NCBI GenBank assembly: GCA_013215145.1
Contig: JABSRP010000011.1
Span: 1 to 64,000 of the forward strand
Length of the DNA stretch: 64,000 bases
Direction: 5' to 3'
Source: Pseudobacteriovorax sp.
Lineage (GTDB): Bacteria > Bdellovibrionota_B > Oligoflexia > Oligoflexales > Oligoflexaceae
Below the pieces are notes generated by a model. That model made no database searches. It saw nothing but the letters and a program-made list of their open reading frames with translations, and had not been told where the DNA came from. Numbering within the stretch: the stretch's first letter is position 1; every line of letters begins with the position of its first letter. Both the position numbers and the translations under genes were made by a program. Positions 43,099 through 52,482 of this stretch are shown here, piece after piece.

Positions 43099-43851
43099 AT
43101 GGCCATAGTCTTTGAAACAACTCAGGACGGATGCACGTATCAGGTTAGGTCTGCCGGCAACTCGAGGCGACTTTACACAAACGGTATTCTACATACACAT
43201 TATAATCCTAAACATATCTTGACGGGTTCGGTATGGGATCTCTTGCTTCTCGGAGCATTTACTCTCAAAAAATTCAATCGACCCATGCGTGTCCTTGTCC
43301 TTGGGGTCGGGGGGGGAGCCGTTCTACGACAGCTGATGCGTTTTTTTCCTGAAGTATCGATCACAGGAATCGAGCTTAACTCTATCCACCTGAAACTCGG
43401 AGAGGAGTATTTCGGTCTCTTAGATCCTAGGGTTCAGCTGATTCAGGCAGATGCAGCTGATTGGCTGAAATCCAACAAAGGACCTTTGTTTGATTTGGTG
43501 ATAGATGATGTTTTTGGCGAGGTTGATGGCGAGCCTTCACGTGGTATTGCTTTCTCCGAAAGTTGGTTTCGGCAGCTTTCCAAGAGAATTACAGCTCATG
43601 GCGTGTTAGTTGTGAATCAAATTGAAGAAGATGACTTTGTTCTGGGGAGGGGGCAAGCCCATTCCCACGGATTTAGATCAATATTTCGAGTTACCACTGC
43701 TAATTGCTATAATATAGTCAGCATTTACAGCCGAAGCAATGTGACTTCTAGCGAAATTCGTGGTCATCTGAGGCAGTTTGAAGAGCTTGATACTAGAAGA
43801 AAGCAATGCCGACTAACCTACTCCATCCGCTCCTACAGTACCCTGGCATAA
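43099..43851 (+). CDS. Spermidine synthase-like methyltransferase-fold protein
   Basis: 250 aa. Rossmann fold of the spermidine synthase/SAM-methyltransferase class: VLVLGVGGGAVLRQLMRFFP (motif I), ITGIELNSIHLKLGEEYFGL (acidic ribose-binding end), VQLIQADAADWL, and FDLVIDDVFGE. The N-terminal SpeE beta domain is shortened and the polyamine-site DxxxP/YxD arrangement is not obvious, so the true substrate is uncertain. Starts 47 nt after the RelA/SpoT-like gene and is followed closely by ttcA; the three may form an operon. Confidence 0.8.
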   Translation: MAIVFETTQDGCTYQVRSAGNSRRLYTNGILHTHYNPKHILTGSVWDLLLLGAFTLKKFNRPMRVLVLGVGGGAVLRQLMRFFPEVSITGIELNSIHLKLGEEYFGLLDPRVQLIQADAADWLKSNKGPLFDLVIDDVFGEVDGEPSRGIAFSESWFRQLSKRITAHGVLVVNQIEEDDFVLGRGQAHSHGFRSIFRVTTANCYNIVSIYSRSNVTSSEIRGHLRQFEELDTRRKQCRLTYSIRSYSTLA

Positions 43852-43912
43852 ATTAAATTGGCCCAGGCATTTAGCTGTGGTATACAACCGCATAAAACCT
43901 GCGGGAGGAGTG

Positions 43913-44665
43913 ATGGAACTATCTGAAAAAATTAGAAAAAAAATGGTAAGTGCCATGGCGGACTTCCACATGATAGAAGCTGGTGATCGCGTAATGGTAG
44001 CCGTTTCTGGAGGAAAAGACTCTACGGCAATGCTGTTATTATTGAGAGATATTCAAGCTAAAGCTCCCTTTGATTTTTCCATTCATCCAGTTATTCTCGA
44101 TCAGAAGCAGCCTGGATTTTCTGTGGAACAGTTTGATCAGTTTCTGGCTTCGGAAGGATTTAAACTCGACATCGTCACGGAAGATACTTACAGCATAGTA
44201 TTAGACAAAGTGAGTGGCGGAAAAAGCTTTTGCGGTCTATGCTCTCGTCTTAGGCGCGGCATTCTTTATAACTATGCAGAAGCTAAAGGTTATTCAAAAA
44301 TAGCATTGGGACACCATAGAGAGGATCTCAATGAGACCTTGTTGTTGAATATCTTTTTCAATGGGCGCGTCGCGAGTATGCCTCCGAAACTTCAGTCTGA
44401 CGATGGTCGTAACACAGTTATTAGACCTATGGCTTACGTCCCGGAAGCCTGGCTTATTGAGCTTCAAGAAGGCTTGAATTTCCCTGTGATTCCTTGCAAT
44501 TTGTGTGGGAGCCAGGATAATCTGCAACGATCCCAGATGAAAGCCATGCTAAGCAGCCTCTACGACAGACATGCAAATATCGGTTCCAGCATGCTCAACG
44601 CCTTGGCAAATGTGAGGCCTTCCCAGTTGATGGACCGGGATTTGTGGGATTTCGAAAAGCTGTGA
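43913..44665 (+). CDS. ttcA: tRNA 2-thiocytidine biosynthesis protein TtcA
   Basis: 250 aa from ATG 43913, which has GGGAGGAG directly upstream; an upstream GTG (43877) is not needed. PP-loop ATP pyrophosphatase with AVSGGKDSTAML, the CGLCSRLRRGILY motif (CxxC) and the second cysteine motif PCNLCGSQ: together these ligate the [4Fe-4S] cluster needed to thiolate C32 of tRNA. GHHREDLNETLLLN is the family active-site helix. Length slightly below E. coli TtcA (about 310 aa), lacking a C-terminal extension. Confidence 0.93.
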   Translation: MELSEKIRKKMVSAMADFHMIEAGDRVMVAVSGGKDSTAMLLLLRDIQAKAPFDFSIHPVILDQKQPGFSVEQFDQFLASEGFKLDIVTEDTYSIVLDKVSGGKSFCGLCSRLRRGILYNYAEAKGYSKIALGHHREDLNETLLLNIFFNGRVASMPPKLQSDDGRNTVIRPMAYVPEAWLIELQEGLNFPVIPCNLCGSQDNLQRSQMKAMLSSLYDRHANIGSSMLNALANVRPSQLMDRDLWDFEKL

Positions 44666-44695
44666 TTTCTCTTGGTAATGTCACCAGTTAAAATA

Positions 44696-44725
44696 CCGTC
44701 GAGGCGCGAGTAAAGCGCCTGACGG
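44696..44725 (+). terminator. Hairpin after ttcA
   Basis: CCGTC-G-AGGCGC (44696-44707) pairs with GCGCCT-GACGG (44715-44725) with one bulged G and a GAGTAAA loop; only a weak T-run follows (ATCTTTAT). Probable terminator. Confidence 0.7.
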
Positions 44726-44889
44726 CATCTTTATATTCCATTAAAAATTACAATAAAAAGCCCTATTTCTAGTAGGTTGATAAGTTTTTTGTGGAATTCC
44801 TTCAAGGCGCAGAGAAAACCGCCGAATGACCGGATATTCAGTGGGCAGCCACTGCAATTTAATGAACGTTTCCGGCAAGGGGGAAAGAA

Positions 44890-45597
44890 GTGAAAACTCT
44901 GATTGCAATACAGTGTCTTTTGTTTGCGTTTATCGGACAAACGGCATTTGGAAAATTTAACTGGAAAGCTAACAAGTGGGATAAGATAGACAGCAAAGAA
45001 GGTGTGAATGTCTACCGGAAAGAAGTTCCGGATTCGGATGTACTTGGAGTTGGTGGATCAGCCATGATTAACGCCCCAGTATCAAAGATCATCTGGGTAC
45101 TGATGGACCACGAAAACAAAAAAGACTGGGTTGATAAGTTTGAGTCGTCAAAAACCATAGAAAATCCCTCTGATCTTGTGAGTATTCAATACGCAGCCTT
45201 CGATATGCCTTTTCCGGTTTCAGACCGTGACTTTGTCTACAGATATGAATTTTCCTACGATCCAGATAAACATATGATTACCGTGGACGTTAAGTCCGTG
45301 ACACACAGTAGCGCACCAGAGGAAGATACCATTGGTGTTCGCGGTGAAATTAAATTCGGCGAGTACCGACTCTACCCGAGAAAAAATGGCAAGAAAACCT
45401 ACGTTGAAGTTGAGTATATGACAGACCCTAAAGGGTACTTACCAACTATGATCGTCAACATGGTTCAAAAGAGCTGGCCCTATAAAACGTTGTCGAGTTT
45501 AAGACGCCAAGTTCAAAAATCTGGCATCAAACACGAGAAGAAAATTTTAGATGCCTTGGGTGTTCAAGTTGATAAAAGAACGGCTCAGAATAAATAG
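44890..45597 (+). CDS. Exported START/SRPBCC-domain protein
   Basis: 235 aa; GTG start preceded by AAGGGGGAAAG. Signal peptide (TLIAIQCLLFAFIGQTAFG). The rest is a START-type helix-grip domain: WDKIDSKEGVNVYRKEVPDSD, a central AMINAPVSKIIWVLMDHENKKDW, MPFPVSDRDFVYRY and a long C-terminal helix (MIVNMVQKSWPYKTLSSLRR in part). START domains bind lipids; periplasmic members are known in Gram-negative bacteria and might carry lipid between membranes. Followed by a strong terminator. Confidence 0.85.
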   Translation: MKTLIAIQCLLFAFIGQTAFGKFNWKANKWDKIDSKEGVNVYRKEVPDSDVLGVGGSAMINAPVSKIIWVLMDHENKKDWVDKFESSKTIENPSDLVSIQYAAFDMPFPVSDRDFVYRYEFSYDPDKHMITVDVKSVTHSSAPEEDTIGVRGEIKFGEYRLYPRKNGKKTYVEVEYMTDPKGYLPTMIVNMVQKSWPYKTLSSLRRQVQKSGIKHEKKILDALGVQVDKRTAQNK

Positions 45598-45630
45598 TCA
45601 TAGCCTTTCCGGGGCGCATCTTTAGAAATC

Positions 45631-45662
45631 AGCACTGAGTTGAGTACTCAGTGCTTTTTTTT
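45631..45662 (+). terminator. Rho-independent terminator of the START-domain gene
   Basis: AGCACTGAGT (45631-45640), loop TGAGT, ACTCAGTGCT (45646-45655), then eight T. It abuts the stop codon of the convergent gene at 45661. Confidence 0.94.
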
Positions 45663-46836
45663 ATTTGTTTCCTGGTGGCCAGGGGGTTGGATAGGTTTTC
45701 TGATCAAATATCCAGGTTTCTCCCATTCGGATTTTCCTAGCTCCTTTTCTAATATAGAGGATGGCTCCTTCATGAACAGGCTGACCTGTAGTCGTTCGTA
45801 AATTTTTTTTAGGACCAAAGAATCCTACAATATGACCCTTGATGGCGTCAGGGGCTGAGGAAGAAACCAGTCTGTCGTTTAATTCTAGTCCCCATGCTCG
45901 GCCTTTGCTCAGGTAGGCCCAAGCTCCGAGTATTTTCACCACCTCTGGATTCGTTTGTTCACTTAGCATGGCATTCTCGTTTGTCAAAACCGTGTTTAAC
46001 CCTTGATCCAAGGGCAAGCGTGGCTCATCACCTGACATTGACCAAGTATAGTCGGGACCAATTTTGTTGCCAAAAATAGACTCTGATAGGCTCACCTTTG
46101 CATTCCATTTTGAATCCTTATAGCTCCAAACGGTATTTAGAGACCGATTAACGCGAGACAGTGATTGTCTGCTGCCCACAATCCCTTGAATGAATTTTAT
46201 TTGCTCGAGACCAGTGCTGGTGGAGATTCTATAGGAAGTGTGTAGCGATTCTGCGAGTCGTAGATTCATGCAATTGAGCTCACCTTGATCGTGAGAAAGA
46301 CTTCCTCGCTTGAGTGTGAGTCCAAGTTTGAGGCTTGAAGACTGATCCGAAGGTTGAATGGGTTGTTCCCAAGAGTCGATAAATTTTTTTAGGGCCGATT
46401 CTATCTGTTCAATATGATCTTTTTTGATCTGGACTTTGACTTGATTCATGACGAGAGATCTCATCAGTCCATCTTCGCCTACAGCATTAAGTCCAAAAAA
46501 GTAGCTTTTTCCTGTGGAGCACAGAATTGGTTGATAGTACATACTTGAGTTGGAAGCGCCAGTTAGGATGTTTTTTGCCTTCCTCAGTTGATTCATTGTC
46601 AATGTTTTGTTTTTTTTCTTACTTAAGGCTTCGAGTGTCTGCCATTTATTGAGATATTTGGTGGCAACTTGCTGCTGAAGTCGGCTGAGTGTTTCCTTCA
46701 TCAATCTTATTTCGTCATAGTCTAGACCACTGGTAATCCAAGGTGTAATATAGCTGCTGCTATTGGCTGCTTTGGCTTGACTCATGCCAAGACCTCCAAG
46801 GCAGACCCATAGCATCGCTTTAATTGTAGGTCGCAT
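45661..46836 (-). CDS. Exported protein of unknown function, coupled to histidine kinase
   Basis: 391 aa with a Sec signal (AMLWVCLGGLGMSQAKAA). The N-terminal third of the mature protein is helical and basic (LQQQVATKYLNKWQTLEALSKK region); the rest is mixed alpha/beta with a C-terminal domain ending YIRKGARKIRMGETWIF. Two Cys at about 107 and 184. No family recognised. Its start overlaps the end of the upstream histidine kinase gene by 17 nt, indicating translational coupling; it could be a periplasmic partner of that sensor. Confidence 0.6.
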   Translation of the reverse strand: MRPTIKAMLWVCLGGLGMSQAKAANSSSYITPWITSGLDYDEIRLMKETLSRLQQQVATKYLNKWQTLEALSKKKNKTLTMNQLRKAKNILTGASNSSMYYQPILCSTGKSYFFGLNAVGEDGLMRSLVMNQVKVQIKKDHIEQIESALKKFIDSWEQPIQPSDQSSSLKLGLTLKRGSLSHDQGELNCMNLRLAESLHTSYRISTSTGLEQIKFIQGIVGSRQSLSRVNRSLNTVWSYKDSKWNAKVSLSESIFGNKIGPDYTWSMSGDEPRLPLDQGLNTVLTNENAMLSEQTNPEVVKILGAWAYLSKGRAWGLELNDRLVSSSAPDAIKGHIVGFFGPKKNLRTTTGQPVHEGAILYIRKGARKIRMGETWIFDQKTYPTPWPPGNK

Positions 46837-48784
46837 CGTTTTTATACTCGTTTAAATCCATCGGGAATTTTATCGTAGACTGGGTATAGAAAGTATTTTG
46901 AATAAATTTGATGGTACCACCATAAGACTTTAGGACCTGACTAGCTATACTGATTCCGGTGGTTGCTTCTTGGATATTCGAACCAGACTTGGTTTGATGA
47001 TTAATCTCCTCAAACATTTTGCTTCTTTCGTCATTTTGCTGGGTCGTGGCACTATCTTTTATGATAATTATGATGTCTTGTTTTACACGACTTACATTGA
47101 TTTCAATCCATTTATTGGGAGCCTCGATGACAGCATTGATGGCACCGTTGAATAGCTCGCTTATGATGTCTGCAAGGTGAAGTGGATTGCCTGGTATGGT
47201 CAATTCATCTGGGAGATTTGTAGTGAGTGCAATCTCATGCTGTAAGCATTGACCGCTATGCAGATCAATGATTGACTGAAGGTATTCCTTTATGTCAACT
47301 CCCTTGCCATCTTTATTGGTGGTTGGGTTGAGATAAGTTATGGTTAAAGCCTTCACAATTTTTTCGATTTTATCCACAGCCCGTTCGATCTGATCGGTTC
47401 GGCGCTCGATCATTTTTTGCTCTAACTCGGTACCGTGTCTGTGTAGGATGCTGGCTCCAGTCCTTATGATCATCAAAGGGGTGTTGACTTCGTGAGCGAG
47501 TGCATCGGCAATGCGGCCTAAGGCAGCAAACTTTTCACTTTCAATGACGTGAGCTTGATTCTCTTTATGTCTCTTGTTGGCTTGTTTAAGTTGCTTTGTT
47601 CGGTTGTTGATTTTAAGTTCTAGACTTTCGTTTAGACGAGTAAGCTCCTTCTGAAGCAGGTTGATTTTGTCAGCCAGTACCACTGCCAGGAAGATGAGTT
47701 CGATTGTTAGGCCAATTTTATAGGCGTTTTCGGTGATAGAGTTTGTTTCCATCTGCCCAATTTGAGTGAGAAATCGTAATGTGACTAGGATTAAAGTAAG
47801 GGACCATGCGATGAGTAGGATTCGGGCAGGTTTGAAATCTCGCAAATATGAGAGAGTCGCGGCTGCGACGCAGACTGCGGTAATGATCGCCACGTAAAGC
47901 CCTAAGTAATTATCGATTAAATTGCTTATGCCAGGGATAAAATCACATATGACTACAGCGGCTGAGCTGTAGGATATACGATTCACATAAGTATCAATTT
48001 TTGGTGCCTGAATCTGAAGAGGTAGCATCTCGCGGACACACTGTATCTTTAAATAGAGGGCAAACGCCACTACGATATTGAGATACTTGTACCAGCTAAG
48101 TTCCCTAGGAAATAATAAATCTGCGTTGCCTTGTTCGATCATTAAACCCGCGGTCACCGCAAACGCATAAGCTACGAAAAGTAAATAAGTGCGATCTTTG
48201 GTGGATGAATAGAGGTAGAGGTTATAAATGGTCAGACCTGAGGCAATTCCTAGAAAAAGGAGAAAGTATACCTGGGCAGTCAGCTCTTTGGCTGTAGCAG
48301 AGTTTTTGGTTTCTATGCTATAGGTCAGCGGTATGCGTCTCTCCGATCTTATGTTCAAATATAGCTCGCTGATACCATCTCGGTCGGTAGCAATTTTGAA
48401 TTTGGGGCTGTGCCTGAACGGATAGTATTGATGGACGTTGCGAAAGGCTTGGTAGTGGTCTTCACCGATCATTTGAGCATTGCGTACTTGCCAATAACGC
48501 ACATGTTCGATTTCTCGAGACGGAATCTGAAGGAAGATGTTTCCGTGACACTTGAAATGCTCAACTGTGACCTTAAGCCATAGGTTTTGACTGGGTATAC
48601 TGATCACCTCTTTGCGGAAAATTGGGAGAAAGCTAGTCGTCTGGGCATACTCTAGGTCGAACTCCTGATCATTTATTTGGAATTCTTCGCTGATGACGCG
48701 GAAGCACTTTCCTGACTTTGCCGCTGCTATGGATCCGCTTAGGCCAAAAAGTATCGTCATGAGCATTAAGGCTTTGTATGCCAT
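46820..48784 (-). CDS. 7TMR-DISM sensor histidine kinase with degenerate ATP-site motifs
   Basis: 654 aa. Signal peptide, a periplasmic 7TMR-DISMED2-like beta domain (to ~165), seven membrane segments (~175-375), a coiled coil, then a HisKA domain with the H-box FAALGRIADALAHEVNTPLM. The catalytic domain has an N-box-like ELFNGAINAV, but G1 is KDSATTQQND rather than DxGxG and G2 is TTGISIASQV rather than GxGLGLx. It may be a weak kinase, a phosphatase-type sensor or an inactive partner. No response regulator is adjacent. Coupled to the exported 391-aa protein downstream. Confidence 0.85.
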   Translation of the reverse strand: MAYKALMLMTILFGLSGSIAAAKSGKCFRVISEEFQINDQEFDLEYAQTTSFLPIFRKEVISIPSQNLWLKVTVEHFKCHGNIFLQIPSREIEHVRYWQVRNAQMIGEDHYQAFRNVHQYYPFRHSPKFKIATDRDGISELYLNIRSERRIPLTYSIETKNSATAKELTAQVYFLLFLGIASGLTIYNLYLYSSTKDRTYLLFVAYAFAVTAGLMIEQGNADLLFPRELSWYKYLNIVVAFALYLKIQCVREMLPLQIQAPKIDTYVNRISYSSAAVVICDFIPGISNLIDNYLGLYVAIITAVCVAAATLSYLRDFKPARILLIAWSLTLILVTLRFLTQIGQMETNSITENAYKIGLTIELIFLAVVLADKINLLQKELTRLNESLELKINNRTKQLKQANKRHKENQAHVIESEKFAALGRIADALAHEVNTPLMIIRTGASILHRHGTELEQKMIERRTDQIERAVDKIEKIVKALTITYLNPTTNKDGKGVDIKEYLQSIIDLHSGQCLQHEIALTTNLPDELTIPGNPLHLADIISELFNGAINAVIEAPNKWIEINVSRVKQDIIIIIKDSATTQQNDERSKMFEEINHQTKSGSNIQEATTGISIASQVLKSYGGTIKFIQNTFYTQSTIKFPMDLNEYKNDATYN

Positions 48785-48927
48785 TAAAACACTGATCCTT
48801 GTTCGTGGTGATTCAGTATCATGTCGGTCAATGACGTGATTTATTTAGCGATGACATCCGGAGCCGTGCCAGGGTTTGTCAGAGAATGCCAGTTGCCAAG
48901 CTTGGGAAACTTTGCAATAGTAAGACT

Positions 48928-48945
48928 ACCATAAAAAATTATGGT
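48928..48945. promoter_or_regulatory. Perfect inverted repeat upstream of the EI24-recA pair
   Basis: ACCATAA-AAAA-TTATGGT, 18 bp, 88 nt before the chosen start of the EI24/CysZ-like gene and in the divergent region with the histidine kinase. Shape fits a dimeric repressor site; the regulator is unknown. Confidence 0.5.
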
Positions 48946-49032
48946 GTATTTTAGAAAAAAGACTCTGGCTTTCTCCCGTTGATTGGTGAAACTATAGATG
49001 AGGATTGGCTTGCTTTTGGAGGAAGACAGAAT

Positions 49033-49743
49033 ATGAATCCTTTTTCCCGATTTTTAAGGGGTTTGCGTGTGTACTGGGATGGTATAGCCTGGTTAAGGCG
49101 TCATCCTAGATATTTTATTTTGCTGTTTGTGCCGAGCTTGGTGGGGATTTTAGCTGCTATCGGGGTCTTTTCGATATTTTCGAATTTTAGTAAAGAGGTG
49201 TATGACTATATCCTCTTTACCCCTAGCGATAGTTTTTTCTCTGTGCTGCTTTACAATATTGCCAGCGCCTTTGTGACGGTTACCATGGTCGCTTTGTCAC
49301 TACTTTTAGGGTTTTTGATCTCTAATATTGCCTCGGTGCCGATTTATGACTATGTCTCAATTGTTATTGAGAAAGACATAACGGGCCAAGCGCCTCAGGT
49401 CTCACTATGGGCTTCTATCAAGCTCATTCCAGAGGAGATAAAGAAGGTTCTAGCCATCCTTTTGATCTCCCTTGTGATGCTTATATTGCCTGGAGTCAAT
49501 CTCCTTGCTATTTTTGTGACTGGGTTTTTAATTGGTTGGGATTTTTACGATTATCCGCTAGCACGCAGAGGTTGGAGCTTCAAACGCAGGTTTCACTTTG
49601 TTAGTACAGATCTCTGGGCAGTGATAGGTTTGGGTCTATGGTTGACGATTCCTTTTGTTCAGTTGATCCTATATCCGTTTACCGTAGCTGGTGGCACACT
49701 ATTAAATATCGAACGTTTACAGCGTGAGCAAATTTCGGCTTAA
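49033..49743 (+). CDS. EI24/CysZ-like integral membrane protein
   Basis: Start at ATG 49033 behind GGAGGAAGA; a TTG at 48979 is less likely. 236 aa. EI24 domain (CysZ family) with about four long hydrophobic stretches (YFILLFVPSLVGILAAIGVF; VTMVALSLLLGFLISNIASV; ILLISLVMLILPGVNLLAIF; LWAVIGLGLWLTIPFVQLIL) and the characteristic short polar link FLIGWDFYDYPLARRGWSFKRR (in part DFYDYPLARRGWSF). CysZ imports sulfate in E. coli; other EI24 proteins are of unknown function. Ends 27 nt before recA, so they may be cotranscribed. Confidence 0.85.
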   Translation: MNPFSRFLRGLRVYWDGIAWLRRHPRYFILLFVPSLVGILAAIGVFSIFSNFSKEVYDYILFTPSDSFFSVLLYNIASAFVTVTMVALSLLLGFLISNIASVPIYDYVSIVIEKDITGQAPQVSLWASIKLIPEEIKKVLAILLISLVMLILPGVNLLAIFVTGFLIGWDFYDYPLARRGWSFKRRFHFVSTDLWAVIGLGLWLTIPFVQLILYPFTVAGGTLLNIERLQREQISA

Positions 49744-49770
49744 GTTTTGTTTTAAAAGGGGATTCTTGTT

Positions 49771-50859
49771 ATGGTTATGGAAAATACAAAAGAGCGTTTG
49801 CAAGCGATAGATTCTGCGGTGAGCTCGATCGAAAAGCAGTTTGGCAAGGGTGCCATCATGCGTTTGGGCTCCGATGAAGACTCTAAGACTAAAGTCGACT
49901 CCATTTCAACGGGGGCGTTGTCCTTAGATATCGCTCTTGGTATCGGCGGTGTTCCGCAGGGCCGTATCATTGAGATTTATGGCCCAGAGTCCAGTGGTAA
50001 GACGACATTGACTCTTCACTTGGCGGCACAGGCGCAAAAGGCTGGAGGTGTGGCTGCATTTGTCGATGCCGAGCATGCCTTGGATACTGTGTATGCAAAG
50101 AAAATTGGGGTTAGCCTTGATGAGCTGCTTGTGTCTCAGCCAGATACTGGTGAGCAAGCCTTAGAGATCGTCGACATGCTAGTCAGAAGCGATGCCGTGA
50201 ATTTGATTATTGTAGATTCGGTTGCAGCACTAACGCCTAAAGCCGAAATTGAAGGAGATATGGGTGATCATCACGTCGGTTTGCAGGCGCGGTTGATGTC
50301 TCAGGCTTTACGAAAACTGACAGGCTCCATTTCGAGATCAAATTGTACAGTGGTATTTATCAATCAGATTCGTATGAAAATTGGCGTTATGTTCGGAAGC
50401 CCAGAAACGACCACAGGTGGTAACGCCCTAAAGTTTTACTCCTCTGTTAGGATGGATATTCGACGAATTGCCGCAATAAAACAGTCGGATGAGGTTGTAG
50501 GTAACCGTGTCCGTGTAAAAGTGGTTAAGAACAAAGTGGCTGCTCCCTTTAGAGAGGCGGAATTTGATGTTATGTTTGGGGAGGGAATTTCTAAGACTGG
50601 CGATGTCTTGGATCTAGCGACAAATTTAGAAGTTGTCAGTAAAACGGGAGCATGGTTTTCCTATAAAGAACAGCGATTGGGACAAGGGCGAGAAAAGGCG
50701 AAGGACTTTCTAGCGCAAAATCCTGAGATATTTGCTGAGATTGAGCTCGCAGTCAAAGAGAAGCATGGACTGGTTGCGTCTTCGGATTCTGATAAGCCAG
50801 CAAGTAAAAGTAGCGCTGCACCTGAGGTTCCTCAAAAAGCAAAACGTAAACGTGGTTAG
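49771..50859 (+). CDS. recA: Recombinase RecA
   Basis: 362 aa. RecA strand-exchange protein: Walker [11 protein letters not shown], Walker B region [18 protein letters not shown], loop L1 [19 protein letters not shown] (in part), loop L2 [20 protein letters not shown] (19 of its residues), and a Lys/Ser-rich acidic-basic C-terminal tail ending KAKRKRG. Full length. Its ribosome site (AAAGGGGA) is 10-11 nt away, a little far. No LexA-type box that I recognise lies directly upstream; the 18-bp palindrome at 48928 is the only candidate operator for the pair. Confidence 0.97.
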   Translation: MVMENTKERLQAIDSAVSSIEKQFGKGAIMRLGSDEDSKTKVDSISTGALSLDIALGIGGVPQGRIIEIYGPESSGKTTLTLHLAAQAQKAGGVAAFVDAEHALDTVYAKKIGVSLDELLVSQPDTGEQALEIVDMLVRSDAVNLIIVDSVAALTPKAEIEGDMGDHHVGLQARLMSQALRKLTGSISRSNCTVVFINQIRMKIGVMFGSPETTTGGNALKFYSSVRMDIRRIAAIKQSDEVVGNRVRVKVVKNKVAAPFREAEFDVMFGEGISKTGDVLDLATNLEVVSKTGAWFSYKEQRLGQGREKAKDFLAQNPEIFAEIELAVKEKHGLVASSDSDKPASKSSAAPEVPQKAKRKRG

Positions 50860-51004
50860 TTTTTATTTGTTATTTTTTAGTTTTTAGCTCTGTTGAGAGC
50901 TCGCATGAAAACAAGATTATTAATCATCAAGCATACAATGACAGAATTGTATGCGCTATATCCCGGAAATGAATGACGTGTGTTGCTTCTGACAAGACAC
51001 GAAG

Positions 51005-51035
51005 ATCGGCAGTCAAATTTATTTTGACTGCCGAT
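51005..51035 (+). terminator. Strong hairpin downstream of recA
   Basis: ATCGGCAGTCAAA (51005-51017), loop TTTAT, TTTGACTGCCGAT (51023-51035): a perfect 13-bp stem 145 nt after the recA stop, with only GGTTT following. Probably a terminator. Confidence 0.65.
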
Positions 51036-51125
51036 GGTTTAAAACGATTGATGAAAAATTATCCCTTCCTTTGAAAACTCTGTAGTATCATAACGAAATC
51101 CATTCAATCACTACGGGGTAGTCCT

Positions 51126-52319
51126 ATGAAGACGTATATATTGGCTATTGCTATAGGCCATCTGATCTTCCTAACTCAATTAAATGCAGCAGGATGGGTC
51201 AATAAACCCTATGTCGAGGCAAGAGAGTCATTTCGAACGGCATGTGACAAGCTCGTGAAAACCTCAATAGCTACGGCTGATTCCTATTTAGTGCCTAGTC
51301 AAATAGACCCTGATTTGACAGTCGATAGTTGTTATATTAAAGCTGATGATCAGGCTGAGAAACTTGTCATACTAACATCAGGGATTCACGGTGTTGAGGG
51401 TCATGTGGGCTCAGCTCTCATGGAGCAGTTCTTCGCAGATATTCTGCCAAAAATAGATCGTCAGAATACGGCGTTTCTTCTCATTCATAGTTTGAACCCC
51501 TTTGGGCAAAAATACAATAGGAGGGTGACGGAAAACAATGTCGATCTTTGTCGCAATTTCTCTCTCTCGAATGCGCTTTTTTCGACAAAAAACCAATCTT
51601 ATGCAAAATTTGACGATTTTTTGAATCACCAAAAACCGGTTTCATCCTCAGTACTCTCTACAGTAAAGACTTACACAGAGCTAGCCTATTACATTGCCAA
51701 ATACGGTGTCAGCGATCTGCGGCAGTCAATACTGGGAGGGCAATATACCTTTCCCAAGGGTTTGTATTTTGGAGGGTTTGACCATGAACCCCAAAACGGA
51801 TTTGTTCGATCCTTATTTGAGAGGTATGGACAAGACGTCGATTACATCCTTCACGCCGATATCCATACAGGATATGGAAATCGGGGGCAGCTACACTTTT
51901 TTCCAAATCCAATCCCAGACAGGTTGCTTTCCAGCTTCAAAACAGTATTTCGTGGGTTCGAACTCGATATTCCCGAAGCAGGTGGAGATTTTTATGAAAC
52001 CAGCGGTGATCTTTCGACATTTATAACAAACCTGTTTCCCCAGAAAAATGTGATTTCCCTAGCCTTCGAGTACGGCACAAATAACAATATTGAGACCTTA
52101 GGTAGTATAAAATCATTACAGATTATGAGGCTGGAAAACCAATTGCATCACTTCGGCGGAAAAAGCCCCGAGGATAAACAGGCTATCAGCGATAGATTTA
52201 AAGACATGTATAACCCTATGGATCCTGACTATCATAAAAAAATTATGGAGCATACAAAAGAAGTCATGCCGATCATAATATCGAATTTTCAAGGTCTACA
52301 AACAAAAAAATCTATGTAG
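51126..52319 (+). CDS. Exported DUF2817/M14-like zinc carboxypeptidase
   Basis: 397 aa with signal peptide (YILAIAIGHLIFLTQLNAAG). DUF2817 group of the M14 metallopeptidase fold: zinc ligands in SGIHGVEGH (HxxE) and LHADIHTGYG (His), conserved NPFGQKYNRRVTENNVDLCRNF (in part RRVTENNVDLCRNF), and the catalytic Glu in LAFEYGTNNN. The periplasmic location and fold suggest a peptidase or amidase; substrate unknown. Monocistronic, ending at a palindromic intergenic element. Confidence 0.87.
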   Translation: MKTYILAIAIGHLIFLTQLNAAGWVNKPYVEARESFRTACDKLVKTSIATADSYLVPSQIDPDLTVDSCYIKADDQAEKLVILTSGIHGVEGHVGSALMEQFFADILPKIDRQNTAFLLIHSLNPFGQKYNRRVTENNVDLCRNFSLSNALFSTKNQSYAKFDDFLNHQKPVSSSVLSTVKTYTELAYYIAKYGVSDLRQSILGGQYTFPKGLYFGGFDHEPQNGFVRSLFERYGQDVDYILHADIHTGYGNRGQLHFFPNPIPDRLLSSFKTVFRGFELDIPEAGGDFYETSGDLSTFITNLFPQKNVISLAFEYGTNNNIETLGSIKSLQIMRLENQLHHFGGKSPEDKQAISDRFKDMYNPMDPDYHKKIMEHTKEVMPIIISNFQGLQTKKSM

Positions 52320-52323
52320 TCTT

Positions 52324-52430
52324 AGACAAACTCATTCAAGCGATCTCTGCGTTGCTGCCTCATAAAACGATGCTCATTTACTGTTTGTAAACTGCGCTCG
52401 TTTTCTTCGTTGCGATGAATGAGTTTGTCT
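52324..52430. repeat. 107-bp imperfect palindromic element between convergent genes
   Basis: Outer arms AGACAAACTCATTCA (52324-52338) and TGAATGAGTTTGTCT (52416-52430) are perfect complements; inner parts also pair (AAAACGA with TCGTTTT, TTTAC with GTAAA around a TGTTT centre), so the whole element can fold into one long hairpin. It fills most of the gap between the converging genes. Looks like a REP/MITE-type element or a bidirectional terminator; no ORF inside. Confidence 0.75.
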
Positions 52431-52482
52431 TCTCTGCTAGATCTCTGTGTTGCACTTTTGGAATCGAGAGCGCCAATCCGCT

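Noticed and set aside
44294-44527. Minus-strand 77-aa frame opposite ttcA
   Set aside because: Antisense of conserved TtcA cysteine motifs; no independent support.
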